Shown here piece after piece: positions 46,818 through 55,986 of a DNA stretch of 64,000 nt. The stretch is taken from positions 2,071,501 through 2,135,500 of the forward strand of contig NZ_CP072865.1 in NCBI RefSeq assembly GCF_017948245.1, read 5' to 3'. The notes beneath the pieces were generated by a model. That model worked only from the letters and a program-made list of their open reading frames with translations. It was not told the origin of the DNA and did not search any database. This DNA comes from Rhizobium sp. NLR16a (GTDB lineage Bacteria; Pseudomonadota; Alphaproteobacteria; Rhizobiales; Rhizobiaceae). The translations under genes and the position numbers were made by a program. Numbering within the stretch: the stretch's first letter is position 1; each line of letters opens with the position of its first letter.

Positions 46818-47771
46818 TCAGGTCTTGATCCGCCCCTGCCCGACCAGCCAGCCGACTGATTCCCGCACCGCCTGCAGAGATGTATATCTCGGGGTATAGC
46901 CCAACAGGCGCCGGGCTTTGGCAATCGAGCAGTTCGGACTGCGGGCGATGTGCTCCCATGTCGCCTCCGCGTCCTCGGCCGTCTGGCCTTTCGCCCAAAC
47001 GTCGAAGGGCGCGAAGGTGAGCTTCGGGTCGCGCCCGAACCATCGCGAGATGGATTCGGCGTAACCGCGAAGCGTCACGGCCTGCTCCGATACCGCATGG
47101 AAACTTTCGCCGATCGATGCGTTCCGATTGGCGATCGCATCCATGAACATCGCCGCCACGTCATCGGCATGGACGTGATGAACGGTCTCCAGGCCGAAAT
47201 TGGGCAGCGCCAGATCCTCTCCGCGGGCCAGGGTCGAAAAGACCTGCAGATTAAAATTGCCGGCCGGATTGAGCGGCGCCCATCCGGGGCCGACAATGTG
47301 GCCGGGATGAATGACGGTCGCCGGAAAACCCCGAAGTCTTGCCTGCTGCAGCAGATAGGTCTCGATCGCCGCCTTCTGGATGCCATAGTTACCGAACGGA
47401 GACTTCGGCGCTTCCTCCCGTGTCGGCACGGCCACCGGATATCCATGTGTCCAGATCGTGCCGGTATGCAGGAAGTGGCCGACATGCCCTGACAGCGCCA
47501 TCACCAGCTGCTCGGCGCTTTCCAGCGTGAAGCAGATCATATCGATGACGATATCGGCTTTCGCTTCCCGCACGGCCGGACCGAAATCACCCTTCCGCTC
47601 CATCTCTACCCGGTCCATCTGTCGCTGATCGACAGAGGCCCAGGCGCGGTTTGCCGTATAAGGCTTTGCCGCGCCGCGGCTGATGGTGACGACGTCGTGA
47701 CCCGCCTCCACTAGACGGGGAATGAGATAGGTTCCGACGTGGCCCGTTGCCCCAATGACCAAAACACGCAT
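46818..47771 (-). CDS. NAD-dependent epimerase/dehydratase family protein
   Basis: A 317-residue extended short-chain dehydrogenase. The Rossmann motif GATGHVGTYL starts at residue 7, and YGIQKAAIE supplies the YxxxK pair. IHPGHIVGPGWAPLNPAGNF is the substrate-side loop. The sugar or other substrate cannot be named. It is a single gene, convergent with the glycerate kinase and followed upstream on the same strand by a lytic transglycosylase 93 nt away. Confidence 0.85.
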   Translation of the reverse strand: MRVLVIGATGHVGTYLIPRLVEAGHDVVTISRGAAKPYTANRAWASVDQRQMDRVEMERKGDFGPAVREAKADIVIDMICFTLESAEQLVMALSGHVGHFLHTGTIWTHGYPVAVPTREEAPKSPFGNYGIQKAAIETYLLQQARLRGFPATVIHPGHIVGPGWAPLNPAGNFNLQVFSTLARGEDLALPNFGLETVHHVHADDVAAMFMDAIANRNASIGESFHAVSEQAVTLRGYAESISRWFGRDPKLTFAPFDVWAKGQTAEDAEATWEHIARSPNCSIAKARRLLGYTPRYTSLQAVRESVGWLVGQGRIKT

Positions 47772-47864
47772 TGTCTTCCTCCCGATGGCATGATCCGCTG
47801 CGACTATGCTGCTCCGTCCGGCGATCCCGCAAGCAGACTTTTCGCCGCGAATGGGGCAGGCCTG

Positions 47865-48821
47865 CTATTGGTTCCTGAAAACGAGGCAGGTGCCGCCATG
47901 CTTGCGGATCTGGCTGCAGACGTCGTTGGCCTCCATACGTGTCTGCCGGGCGATACGGGCGGCGTAACGCGGGCGGAACCCGAAGCTGCGATCGCGCTGG
48001 CGCAAGATCAACGGCTGCTCCGCATTCAATGGCGCCGGCAGATCCTGCACGGCATCGCGAAACATGCGCCGCGCCACCGCCATATCTGCATTCGCCGCCA
48101 GCTGGATGCCCCAGGGTGCCCAAATGCCCTCCTGACGCCAAGGCGTGTCCTTCAATATCCGGCTTTCGGCGAGCGCCACGCAGCCTTCGAGGAAGGGCTT
48201 GTTCTTGTCCAGCGGGACGGCCGCGTCTTCAGGCGGATTGTCCTTCCACTCCTCGACCGTATGCGCGGTGATCGCCATCACGTAGTTACGCGTCTCGTAG
48301 GGTAACCTGCCTGATGTAAGGTAAGTCGCAAGACCATTTTCGCCGGCGTTATAGGCGGCGGCGGCAAGGCCGAGATTGCCGAAACGGTTACGCAACTCGT
48401 CGAGATATTGCGCCGATTTCCTCAAGGCTTCCAGCGCCTGATAGCTGTCCTCGAGGCCGCGAAGTTTCGCCGTTCCAGGCATGAACTGCGCAATGCCCTG
48501 CGCGCCCTTGAAGCTGACCGCGTCGGGGCGAAACGTGCTTTCGCGCCAGATGAGCCGAGCGAAATAAGCTGGCGGCAACCGACTGGCCTCGGCGAAATGC
48601 TCGATCGCATTGCAGAGGTCACGATTGAAACTGTCTTTGCGGATGCAGAGCCTCTCGCCCGATCCCGAGGCCGAGGGTCCCGAATAGAGACAGGCCGGCT
48701 CGGCAGCACTCTCTTCCGGCTGAGCTTTCGGCGTGTCGACGGCGGAAAACAGAAAGGAGAGCGAAAGCAAGGCCTTCGCCGATCTCCTCAAAATGCCGGA
48801 CTGACGCTTTCGCCCTATCAT
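47865..48821 (-). CDS. Lytic transglycosylase (SLT domain) with SPOR-like tail
   Basis: A 318-residue exported peptidoglycan lyase. A signal peptide (residues about 1-33, LLSLSFLFSAVDTPKAQP) precedes the SLT domain, with RLIWRESTFRPDAVSFKGAQ (catalytic glutamate in WRES), GIAQFMPGTAKLRGL and AAAYNAGENGLATYL. The C-terminal segment ARIARQTRMEANDVCSQIRK then GGTCLV resembles the last helix and strand of a SPOR domain. The fragment is short for a whole SPOR domain and its binding ability is not known. Confidence 0.87.
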   Translation of the reverse strand: MIGRKRQSGILRRSAKALLSLSFLFSAVDTPKAQPEESAAEPACLYSGPSASGSGERLCIRKDSFNRDLCNAIEHFAEASRLPPAYFARLIWRESTFRPDAVSFKGAQGIAQFMPGTAKLRGLEDSYQALEALRKSAQYLDELRNRFGNLGLAAAAYNAGENGLATYLTSGRLPYETRNYVMAITAHTVEEWKDNPPEDAAVPLDKNKPFLEGCVALAESRILKDTPWRQEGIWAPWGIQLAANADMAVARRMFRDAVQDLPAPLNAEQPLILRQRDRSFGFRPRYAARIARQTRMEANDVCSQIRKHGGTCLVFRNQ

Positions 48822-48911
48822 CGGATCTCAGCAGGTTAACTTCCATCGCGACGCTCATGTTAGATAACATCGATCAAGGCGCGAAGCTTCCCCATTTCGC
48901 AATGCGGGCAT

Positions 48912-48943
48912 GAAAAAGCCGCCGGGCAATGGCCGCGGCGGCT
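48912..48943 (-). terminator. Intrinsic terminator after the peroxiredoxin gene
   Basis: AGCCGCCG and CGGCGGCT pair on the minus strand, followed by TTTTTC, 25 nt past the stop. Confidence 0.83.
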
Positions 48944-48967
48944 CCGGGAACGGATTTGAAAGCCGTT

Positions 48968-49627
48968 TCAGGCCGATGGCTGCTTCGTCTTCCTGAGATA
49001 GGGCAGAACCGTATCGAAGGAGCCGAAACGCGCGATCGCGTCGTCGTTGGAAACGGCGGCGGTGATGATGACATCTTCGCCCTGATTCCAGTTCGCCGGC
49101 GTCGCCACCTGGTGCTTGGCCGTCAGCTGGATGGAGTCGATGGCGCGCAGGATCTCGTTGAAATTGCGGCCCGTCGTCATCGGATAGGTCAGGATCAGCT
49201 TGATCTTCTTATCCGGGCCGATGACGAAGACCGAACGCACCGTCGCGTTGTCGGCAGGCGTGCGGCCTTCGGAGCTGTCGCCGGCGCCGGCCGGCAGCAT
49301 GTCATAGAGTTTGGCGACCTTCAGGTCCTTATCGCCGATCAGGGGATAATCGACGTCGAAGCCGGTTGCGGTCTTGATATCACCTTTCCACTTGGCATGG
49401 CTTTCTACCGGATCGACGGAGATGCCGATGATCTTGACGCCGCGCTTGGAAAACTCGTCAGCGAGGCCGGCCATGGCGCCGAGCTCCGTCGTGCAGACAG
49501 GCGTGAAATTCTTCGGGTGCGAGAACAGCACGGCCCAGCCGTTGCCGATCCAATCATGGAAGTTGATCGGTCCCTGTGTCGTGTCGGCGGTGAAATCGGG
49601 GGCGATGTCGTTGATACGTAAGCTCAT
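48968..49627 (-). CDS. 1-Cys peroxiredoxin (Prx6 type)
   Basis: Reduces hydrogen peroxide and organic peroxides. The 219-residue protein has the active site HPKNFTPVCTTELGAM, with the peroxidatic Cys near residue 46, and the Prx6-specific middle (ATVRSVFVIGPDKKIKLILT then YPMTTGRNFNEILRAIDSIQ) plus a longer C-terminal part (WNQGEDVIITAAVSND). No second resolving Cys is present. The reductant is not evident from context. Monocistronic. Confidence 0.93.
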   Translation of the reverse strand: MSLRINDIAPDFTADTTQGPINFHDWIGNGWAVLFSHPKNFTPVCTTELGAMAGLADEFSKRGVKIIGISVDPVESHAKWKGDIKTATGFDVDYPLIGDKDLKVAKLYDMLPAGAGDSSEGRTPADNATVRSVFVIGPDKKIKLILTYPMTTGRNFNEILRAIDSIQLTAKHQVATPANWNQGEDVIITAAVSNDDAIARFGSFDTVLPYLRKTKQPSA

Positions 49628-49950
49628 GGTCGGCCCTCCAAAGCCGTTGTCGGGTTTCGTTATCTCAAATGGCGGTCACTGACGCTGGCTGCCGGAGGTT
49701 TCGTCGACCGCAATTTACGGATCGCAGCAGCTGCGGACAGAAAACCGTCCCATCCCAAGATCTTCGTCGCATTTCCTTAAGCCATATACCACGAGAACCG
49801 AAGGCATTCTCTTCCGATTTGCGGCCGGCGCCCGGTATTATTTTTCCGGCCCTGTCGCGAGAACAAGACCGATCGTCTTTCTATCGGTCGCTGGAGAACC
49901 GAAGCCGTAGCAGCGCCGGATCGGCGAGGTCTGCAGTCCGGACCTGCCCG
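49628..49950. other. Intergenic region without a gene
   Basis: The open frame covering it reads into the permease gene antisense and is not believable. A hairpin GACCGAT/ATCGGTC (49867-49889) lies downstream of the ABC operon and could end its transcript, but has no T tract. Nothing else is seen. Confidence 0.5.
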
Positions 49951-50931
49951 TCAGATCGGCCGCTGGCGGCCGTAAAGCAGGAGCATGCTGATGATGACAG
50001 CGCCATAAATGAGTTGGCGGCCTGCTTCCTCGATCTGCATTACAGAAAGGATCGACTGCAGCAGCGTAATCAGGATGACGCCGGCAACTGTCCCGAGATA
50101 GGACCCTTTGCCGCCGAGCACGTGAGTGCCGCCGAGGACGACGGCGGCAATCGAGGGCAGCAGATAGGCGTCGCCCATGGATTGCGACGCCTTCGACGCG
50201 TAACCCGCCAGCAACACGCCCCCGAGCGCGCTGAGCCCCCCTGACATGACGAAGGCAAGAAGCGTAATGCGGCGTGTGTCGATGCCGGACAGATAGGCGG
50301 CGCGCTCACGGTTTCCGATGGCATAAAGCGATCGGCCGAAGGTCGTGCGCGTCAGCAGGAAGACCGCAAGCAGGCCGATCAGGAACCAGACGAGAACGCC
50401 ATTCGGTAGCCCGGGAACGGTATATCCGGCCGCGAGAAATCGCATGGCCGGCGAGGCCGAATCCTGGGGAGAGAAGCCGCCGGTGTAAACGACCATCAGC
50501 CCTTGCGCGACAGCGTTGGTGGCCAAAGTGATGATCATCGAGGGAATTCGGAGGTAAGCGACCGCCACGCCATTGACGAGGCCGATCGCGCATCCGCAGA
50601 AAATGCCGAAGGGGATTGCCAGGATCGAACCCGTCGTTCCGTAAGCCGTCGCGGCGCAGGCCATCATCGCGCCTGTGGTCACGACCCACGGGACAGAAAG
50701 GTCGATTTGGCCGAGCAGGATAACCGCCATCATGCCGGTGGCGATGACACCGAGGAAGGAGGCCACCTTCAACTGCTGCAGAAGATAATCGGGCGACAGG
50801 AAATTCCGCGAATAAATTGAGCCGGCGAGCAGCAGCAGGATGATGCATCCGAAAGCGGTGGCGACCGCCGGATCGACGCCGCGCAGCCGTGCAGGCATTC
50901 GAAGCTGCCGTAAAGTAGTTTCCTCGCTCAT
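49951..50931 (-). CDS. Sugar ABC transporter permease, second subunit
   Basis: A 326-residue RbsC-type permease from ATG 50931 (MSEETTLRQLRMPARLRGVD), with nine to ten membrane helices. Family blocks include LLGQIDLSVPWVVTTGAMMA, RIPSMIITLATNAVAQGLM, GRSLYAIGNRERAAYLSGID and GTHVLGGKGSYLGTVAG. The open frame runs upstream into the first permease; the 4-nt overlap at 50928-50931 marks the real start. It forms a heterodimeric pore with its neighbour. Confidence 0.92.
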   Translation of the reverse strand: MSEETTLRQLRMPARLRGVDPAVATAFGCIILLLLAGSIYSRNFLSPDYLLQQLKVASFLGVIATGMMAVILLGQIDLSVPWVVTTGAMMACAATAYGTTGSILAIPFGIFCGCAIGLVNGVAVAYLRIPSMIITLATNAVAQGLMVVYTGGFSPQDSASPAMRFLAAGYTVPGLPNGVLVWFLIGLLAVFLLTRTTFGRSLYAIGNRERAAYLSGIDTRRITLLAFVMSGGLSALGGVLLAGYASKASQSMGDAYLLPSIAAVVLGGTHVLGGKGSYLGTVAGVILITLLQSILSVMQIEEAGRQLIYGAVIISMLLLYGRQRPI

Positions 50932-51923
50932 TGAAACCACTCCAGCCGATTGCGGACCCTCGAAAGGCCGACGCAGCCGATACTGATCGCCAGCATCAAC
51001 ACGACGCCCTGGAAAAGGGGCTGCCAAAGCGGATCGAAATCGAAGACGAACAGCAGGTCGCCGATCGTGCGGAATGCCAAGGCTCCGAAGACGGCGCCGA
51101 CGGCACTTCCCTTGCCGCCAGCGAGGGAAACGCCGCCGAGCACCACCGCCGCAATCGAATAGAGTGTGTAGGCGTTGCCGCTCGCCAGGGCCGCTTCGCC
51201 GGTATAGGAGAAGAAGGTGAGATAGAGCCCGCCGATCGCCGAAAGGAGCCCGGCCAAGGCATAGGCGGCAAGTTTTGCCCGCTTGACCGGCATCGCCGAC
51301 ATGAAGGCGGCATTCTCGGCCGACCCGACGGCATAGGCTGCCCTGCCTATCGTCGAGCGGCTGAACGGTATCCAGATGACGATGATGACTGCGAGAAGGA
51401 CGGTGAGGCTTGCCGGAACGATCCCGAAAAGCTTCGAGGTGAACGCATCGGCCAGATCCTCGTTGACCGAGCCTCCGGGAGTCGGCCGCAGCAATAGCGC
51501 CAAGCCGTAGAAAATCGCGCTGGTCGCAATCGTCGTGACAATCGGCTGCAGCCGGCCGAAGATAATGATGAGCCCGTTCAGCATGCCGCAGCCGAGTCCG
51601 GCAAACAGCACCACGACGACGCCCGCCGCCGTCTCCAGCGGCGTTCCGACGACCAGCCAGGAGGCAATGCAATTGCAGAGGACCAAAACCATGCCGGCCG
51701 AAAGGTCAATGCCGGCGGTGATGACGACCAGGCACTGGGCCATCGCTACAAAGGCAAGCAGCGTCGCCTTGTTCGATGCCGTCTGCACGACATTGGGGGT
51801 GAAACCCGCCGGGTGGTTCGAAACGTAGAGGGCGAACATGGCGATGAAGAGCAGTGCGGCAAACAACGTCCCCTTCTGTTGCGCATACCAAAACCGTCGT
51901 TCGCCGAAAGCCAGTCTTGTCAT
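50928..51923 (-). CDS. Sugar ABC transporter permease, first subunit
   Basis: A 331-residue RbsC-type permease. It shows VITAGIDLSAGMVLVLCNCI, GRLQPIVTTIATSAIFYGLA, AYAVGSAENAAFMSAMPVKR and AAVVLGGVSLAGGKGSAVGA. Paired with the other permease by a 4-nt overlap and with the ATPase by another (51920-51923), giving a fully coupled operon. Both permeases belong to the ribose/xylose/fructose class; two different permeases per system is less usual but frequent in rhizobia. Confidence 0.92.
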   Translation of the reverse strand: MTRLAFGERRFWYAQQKGTLFAALLFIAMFALYVSNHPAGFTPNVVQTASNKATLLAFVAMAQCLVVITAGIDLSAGMVLVLCNCIASWLVVGTPLETAAGVVVVLFAGLGCGMLNGLIIIFGRLQPIVTTIATSAIFYGLALLLRPTPGGSVNEDLADAFTSKLFGIVPASLTVLLAVIIVIWIPFSRSTIGRAAYAVGSAENAAFMSAMPVKRAKLAAYALAGLLSAIGGLYLTFFSYTGEAALASGNAYTLYSIAAVVLGGVSLAGGKGSAVGAVFGALAFRTIGDLLFVFDFDPLWQPLFQGVVLMLAISIGCVGLSRVRNRLEWFQ

Positions 51924-53458
51924 GGCGCTGTCCTTTGTTGTGCGTGGTCGCCGCCGATATTGAGCGCGGCGCCGATCAACTCATGTTCGTTGATATCGGC
52001 GCCTTCAAGCTCGCGGACAATGCTTCCATCATACATGACGAGTACCCGGTCGCAGCATCCGATCAGTTCGTCATAGTCGGTGGAGTAGAAGATGATGGCC
52101 GCTCCGGCATCCGCAAGCTTGCGCAGCAGCAGATAGATTTCCTGCTTGGTGCCGACGTCTATGCCGCGCGTCGGATCGTTGAGCAGGATGATGCGCGGCC
52201 GGTTCATCAGCCATTTGGCGATGACCACCTTCTGCTGGTTGCCGCCTGAGAGGCCTGCAACGGGCATGTCGATCGTCGCAGCCTTGATTGCCAGAAGCTT
52301 GAACAGTTCGTCGATTTCGCGACGCTCTGCCGTCCGATCAATGACGCCATTACGCGAAACGCGGTCGAGGGCTGCAATCGAGAGGTTCTCGCGCACGGTC
52401 ATTGGCAGCATCAACCCTTCGGTCTTCCTGTCCTCGGGGATCAACGCCATGGATATGCCGCCAGACTTGGCATGACGGGGACTCTTCAGTCTGACCGGCA
52501 TGCCGTCGATCGCGATCTCCCCTTTCAGGTCACGCAGCACGCCGAAGAAGGCCAGCAGCAAATCGCGCTGCCCCTGGCCGTCCAGCCCGCCGAGGCCGAC
52601 GATCTCGCCGGGCCTGATGTCGAAAGTGATGCCGGAGAGCCGATCGCCCCAGGAAAGATCGCGGCAGGAAAGGATCGGTTTTTTCTCCGGTCGATGCGCG
52701 GGCTTCGGCGGGAAGACATTGGTGTATTCACGGCCGATCATCAGTTCGACTACCTGCTGATCGCTCTTGGTGCCCGCCGGGTAGGATTCGATGCTGCGGC
52801 CGTTGCGGAACACCGTGCAGTCATCGGCCAGCTGGGCGATTTCGTGCATGCGGTGAGAGATGTAGATAAGCGCCATCCCTTCGGCGCGCAGGCGCTTCAG
52901 TACGGCGAAGACCTTTTCGACATCCGCCTGCGTCAGCGCCGACGTAGCCTCATCGAGGATCATCAGTCGCGGCTTGCGGGCAAGTGCCTTAGCAATCTCC
53001 ACCATTTGCCGTCGAGACAAGGGTAGCTCTTTGACCAATACTGAAGGATGGATATCGGACGCGCCGGCGCGAGCCAGCGCTTCCTCGGCTATCTTGCGCT
53101 GTTTGTGCCGGTCTATCATGCCGAACCTCTGTGGCGGATGGCTGATGACGATGTTATCGGCGACAGAGAGATCGGGAATGAGCGAAAGCTCTTGGAAAAC
53201 GCACACGATGCCCGCGGCGTTGGCGGCCGCCGGCGAGGCAAAGGTGACCTCCTTGCCATCAAGCAGCATGTGTCCTTCGTCCGGCGCCACGACGCCCGCC
53301 ATGATCTTGATCAGTGTGGACTTGCCGGCACCGTTCTCGCCAAGGACGGCATGAATCGCCCCTGGCCGAATGGCGATATGGGCATCCTTAAGCGCGACGG
53401 CTCCGCCATAACGCTTCGATATGCCTTCCATGCGGAAAATCGGTTCGGACAAAGTCAT
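51920..53458 (-). CDS. Sugar ABC transporter ATP-binding protein (RbsA/XylG type)
   Basis: A 512-residue protein with two fused nucleotide-binding domains. First: GENGAGKSTLIKIMAG (Walker A), LPLSRRQMVEIAKALARKPR (signature) and LMILDEATSALT. Second: degenerate Walker A GLGGLDGQGQRDLL, VAGLSGGNQQKVVIAKWLMN and IILLNDPTRGIDVGTKQEIY. ATG 53458 (MTLSEPIFRMEGIS) is preferred to the ATG at 53518, which would add a non-family leader. Lies between the binding protein and the permeases. Confidence 0.94.
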   Translation of the reverse strand: MTLSEPIFRMEGISKRYGGAVALKDAHIAIRPGAIHAVLGENGAGKSTLIKIMAGVVAPDEGHMLLDGKEVTFASPAAANAAGIVCVFQELSLIPDLSVADNIVISHPPQRFGMIDRHKQRKIAEEALARAGASDIHPSVLVKELPLSRRQMVEIAKALARKPRLMILDEATSALTQADVEKVFAVLKRLRAEGMALIYISHRMHEIAQLADDCTVFRNGRSIESYPAGTKSDQQVVELMIGREYTNVFPPKPAHRPEKKPILSCRDLSWGDRLSGITFDIRPGEIVGLGGLDGQGQRDLLLAFFGVLRDLKGEIAIDGMPVRLKSPRHAKSGGISMALIPEDRKTEGLMLPMTVRENLSIAALDRVSRNGVIDRTAERREIDELFKLLAIKAATIDMPVAGLSGGNQQKVVIAKWLMNRPRIILLNDPTRGIDVGTKQEIYLLLRKLADAGAAIIFYSTDYDELIGCCDRVLVMYDGSIVRELEGADINEHELIGAALNIGGDHAQQRTAP

Positions 53459-53533
53459 GCGTCCAGCCTCCGTTCGCTCTGTCGTGGCCAGATTGCGGGT
53501 GCGAACACCCGCAATCATATCCGAGGAAGGCTG

Positions 53534-54673
53534 CTATTGGTTCTCTTTGGTCTGCCCCATGATTTCCTGGGCGGTAAAATTGATGCCGCAGGTCGGGAAG
53601 GAATTGCCGACGAAGAAGTTGTCGGATTGAGTTGGATAATAATCCTGACCATCCTTGAAATCCGGGTCAGAAACCAGCGCTGTCGGCAGCTTGATCGCCT
53701 GTGGCACGACCTGGCCCTCAAGTGCCGCGATCGCGGTCTTGATGGCGACGGCGACCTGGGCCGGTCCCGTGCCGGCGGACGAACATTTCAAGCCGTCGGC
53801 GGCATGGGCGGCGCAGAATTTGCGGAAACCGTTTTCCGTCTCACCGCCGAAAGGAACAAAGGGATGTTTGGCATCGATCATCGCCTGCACGACGCCGGTA
53901 TCACCGCCCTGGGCAGTGATACCGTCGAACGGGCCGTTGGTGGCGATGGCATCGGCCGCCGCCTTCTGAGCAACGCCGTCATCCCATTTTCCGACCACTT
54001 CGGTCACGGTGAATTTCTTGCCGGAGGCGTCCAGGGTCTCATGGATGCCATTGTGACGATCCGTGTCCACCGAAGTGCCGGCGACGCCGCGCACTTCCAG
54101 CACCTTGCCGCCATTCGGCAGATGCTTGATCAGCCAGTCTGCCCAGATGACGCCGAGCCCCTTCTGATCGACGTTGACGTTGATCGCGTCCTTGGTGTCA
54201 AGAATGTTGTCGAAGGCAACGAGGATCACACCGGCCTGTTTGGCGCGCTTGATCACCGGGCCGAAGGCGGTGGGATTTTGAGCGTTCACCACGATGGCGT
54301 CATAACCGGCATCGATGAAGTTGTTGATCGCGGAGATCTGTGCCGGCACGTCCTCGCCGGTCGAAACAACCTTGAATTCCTTGAGCTTGGCCGCGACATC
54401 CGGTTGAGCGGCATAGGCCTTGGCCGTCTGCACCATCTGGATACGCCAAGTATTGGCGATATAGCCGTTCGCCAGCGCGATACGATAGGGGCCGTCCTTC
54501 TTCGGATACTGCAGGAACTGTGTGTCCGCTGCCCAGGGCACCATGCATCCGGGGTCGGCGGCGGGACCGGATACGACCTTTGGCTCCGCGCTGGCCGCGC
54601 CACAGAGCAAGGCAAATGCGGACGCAGAAAACGCGGCAATACGGGCGAGTTTTGCTTTCTTCACCTTACGCAT
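53534..54673 (-). CDS. Sugar ABC transporter substrate-binding protein
   Basis: A 379-residue periplasmic protein of the ribose/AI-2 binding class. The signal peptide covers about residues 1-30 (ARIAAFSASAFALLCGAASA). The two-lobe fold is visible in ALANGYIANTWRIQMVQTAK, AISAINNFIDAGYDAIVVNA, GVILVAFDNILDTKDAINVN, GKVLEVRGVAGTSVDTDRHN and ITAQGGDTGVVQAMIDAKHP. First gene of the operon; operators for the LacI regulator lie 114-150 nt upstream. The sugar bound cannot be inferred from sequence alone. Confidence 0.92.
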   Translation of the reverse strand: MRKVKKAKLARIAAFSASAFALLCGAASAEPKVVSGPAADPGCMVPWAADTQFLQYPKKDGPYRIALANGYIANTWRIQMVQTAKAYAAQPDVAAKLKEFKVVSTGEDVPAQISAINNFIDAGYDAIVVNAQNPTAFGPVIKRAKQAGVILVAFDNILDTKDAINVNVDQKGLGVIWADWLIKHLPNGGKVLEVRGVAGTSVDTDRHNGIHETLDASGKKFTVTEVVGKWDDGVAQKAAADAIATNGPFDGITAQGGDTGVVQAMIDAKHPFVPFGGETENGFRKFCAAHAADGLKCSSAGTGPAQVAVAIKTAIAALEGQVVPQAIKLPTALVSDPDFKDGQDYYPTQSDNFFVGNSFPTCGINFTAQEIMGQTKENQ

Positions 54674-54786
54674 GAATGTTCTCCTCCTCCGGCGAACTGA
54701 GCCGCCTCTTCTATGCTTCTAAATGTGCATATTTGGCCCGGAAATATTCATCCCTATTTTTCCGGTACATTTCAAATTAACATAGC

Positions 54787-54800
54787 TGACAGCGCTGTCA
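54787..54800. promoter_or_regulatory. LacI-type operator 1
   Basis: TGACAGCGCTGTCA, a perfect 14-bp palindrome with the central CG-containing AGCGCT core typical of LacI-family operators, in the divergent promoter region between the binding protein and lacI-type gene. Confidence 0.75.
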
Positions 54801-54809
54801 AATCGCATT

Positions 54810-54823
54810 TGTTAGCGCTATCA
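54810..54823. promoter_or_regulatory. LacI-type operator 2
   Basis: TGTTAGCGCTATCA is an imperfect copy of operator 1, its centre 23 bp away, about two helical turns, so two dimers could bind the same DNA face. Confidence 0.7.
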
Positions 54824-54860
54824 ACTATAGTTGTGGCAATGTTGTTTGCCATGAGAGAAT

Positions 54861-55901
54861 ATGAAATCTGATTTTTCAAACGAGCGGCGGAACTCCATGC
54901 GGCGGATAACCCTTGATGACGTTGCCAATCTCGCGGGTGTCAGCCCGATTACTGTTTCGAGAGTATTACGCAAGCCTCATGCGGTCTCGCCAGCCCTGCG
55001 GCTGCGCGTCGACGCCGCCATCAAGGAACTCGGCTATGTCCCCAATATAGCCGCAAGCCGCCTCGCCTCCGCGCGCACGCATGCGATCGGCGTCATTGTT
55101 CCGACCCTCTACAACGTCATCTTCGCGGAATATCTGTTTGCGCTTCACGACGTCCTGGTCGCCGCGGGCTTCCAGGTAATCGTCGTCAATAGCCGCTATT
55201 CCGAGATCGAGGAGGAAAACGCCATCAAGGCGCTTCTCGGCCAGGGGGTAGAGGCGATCATCATCACTGGTACTCATCACACGCCACTATCGCGGCAGCT
55301 TCTGGCACAAGCGCATCTTCCCGTGGTCGAGACCTTCGAGCTTTCGGCGGATCCGATCGATCTCAATATCGGCATGTCGCAGGAACAAGCCGGGCAGACC
55401 GCCACGCAACATCTGATCGAACGCGGCCTACGCCGGATCGCGTTCCTCACCGGCAATCTCGATCACCGTGCTCAGTCGCGCTTCGACGGCTACCGAGCGG
55501 CGATGCAGCAGGCCGATTTGCCGAATATGCAGATCATCGCCGAGAAGCCGCGCTACAGCTCCGTCGCGCTCGGCTCCAATCTCTTCGCCATCACGTGTGC
55601 CGGCGGCGAGGTTCCGGAGGCGATCTTCTGCACGGATGACAATCTGGCGCTCGGCGCCATGCAGGAGTGCCGCAAACGCGGCATTCGGGTGCCGGACGAC
55701 ATAGCGATCATGGGATTTCATGATCTCGAATTTGCCGCCTGCGCCGCACCGTCCCTCTCCTCGGTCCTGACCCGCCGCTTCGAAACCGGAAAACTGGCCG
55801 CTGAAAAGGTGCTGACCGCGCTCACCTCCTCCGTCACATCCAAAGGGCAGCAGATTGATCTTGGCTACGCCTTAATTCCGCGCGAAAGCACCGCAACATG
55901 A
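54861..55901 (+). CDS. LacI-family transcriptional regulator of the sugar ABC operon
   Basis: A 346-residue repressor. The helix-turn-helix with hinge helix is ITLDDVANLAGVSPITVSRV LRKP near residues 15-38, followed by a periplasmic-binding-protein-like effector domain (RTHAIGVIVPTLYNVIFAEY, EAIFCTDDNLALGAMQECRK, IAIMGFHDLEFAACAAPSLS). ATG 54861 is taken with GAGAG upstream; ATG 54897 (MRRITLDDVA) would give the more usual short N-terminus and cannot be excluded. Divergent from the ABC operon; two operators lie between them. Confidence 0.91.
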   Translation: MKSDFSNERRNSMRRITLDDVANLAGVSPITVSRVLRKPHAVSPALRLRVDAAIKELGYVPNIAASRLASARTHAIGVIVPTLYNVIFAEYLFALHDVLVAAGFQVIVVNSRYSEIEEENAIKALLGQGVEAIIITGTHHTPLSRQLLAQAHLPVVETFELSADPIDLNIGMSQEQAGQTATQHLIERGLRRIAFLTGNLDHRAQSRFDGYRAAMQQADLPNMQIIAEKPRYSSVALGSNLFAITCAGGEVPEAIFCTDDNLALGAMQECRKRGIRVPDDIAIMGFHDLEFAACAAPSLSSVLTRRFETGKLAAEKVLTALTSSVTSKGQQIDLGYALIPRESTAT

Positions 55902-55986
55902 TTATAATTTGTGCAGCGTTTTCTTGCGCACATTTTTCGGGCGTACATCTTGCAAAAATTGCTGCAGCGCGTCATAAATTGTACCA

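Noticed and set aside
49669..50244. Plus-strand 191-codon frame
   Set aside because: Half of it is antisense to the second permease and no start signal precedes it.
53048..54700. Plus-strand 550-codon frame
   Set aside because: Antisense to the sugar ATPase and binding protein genes.
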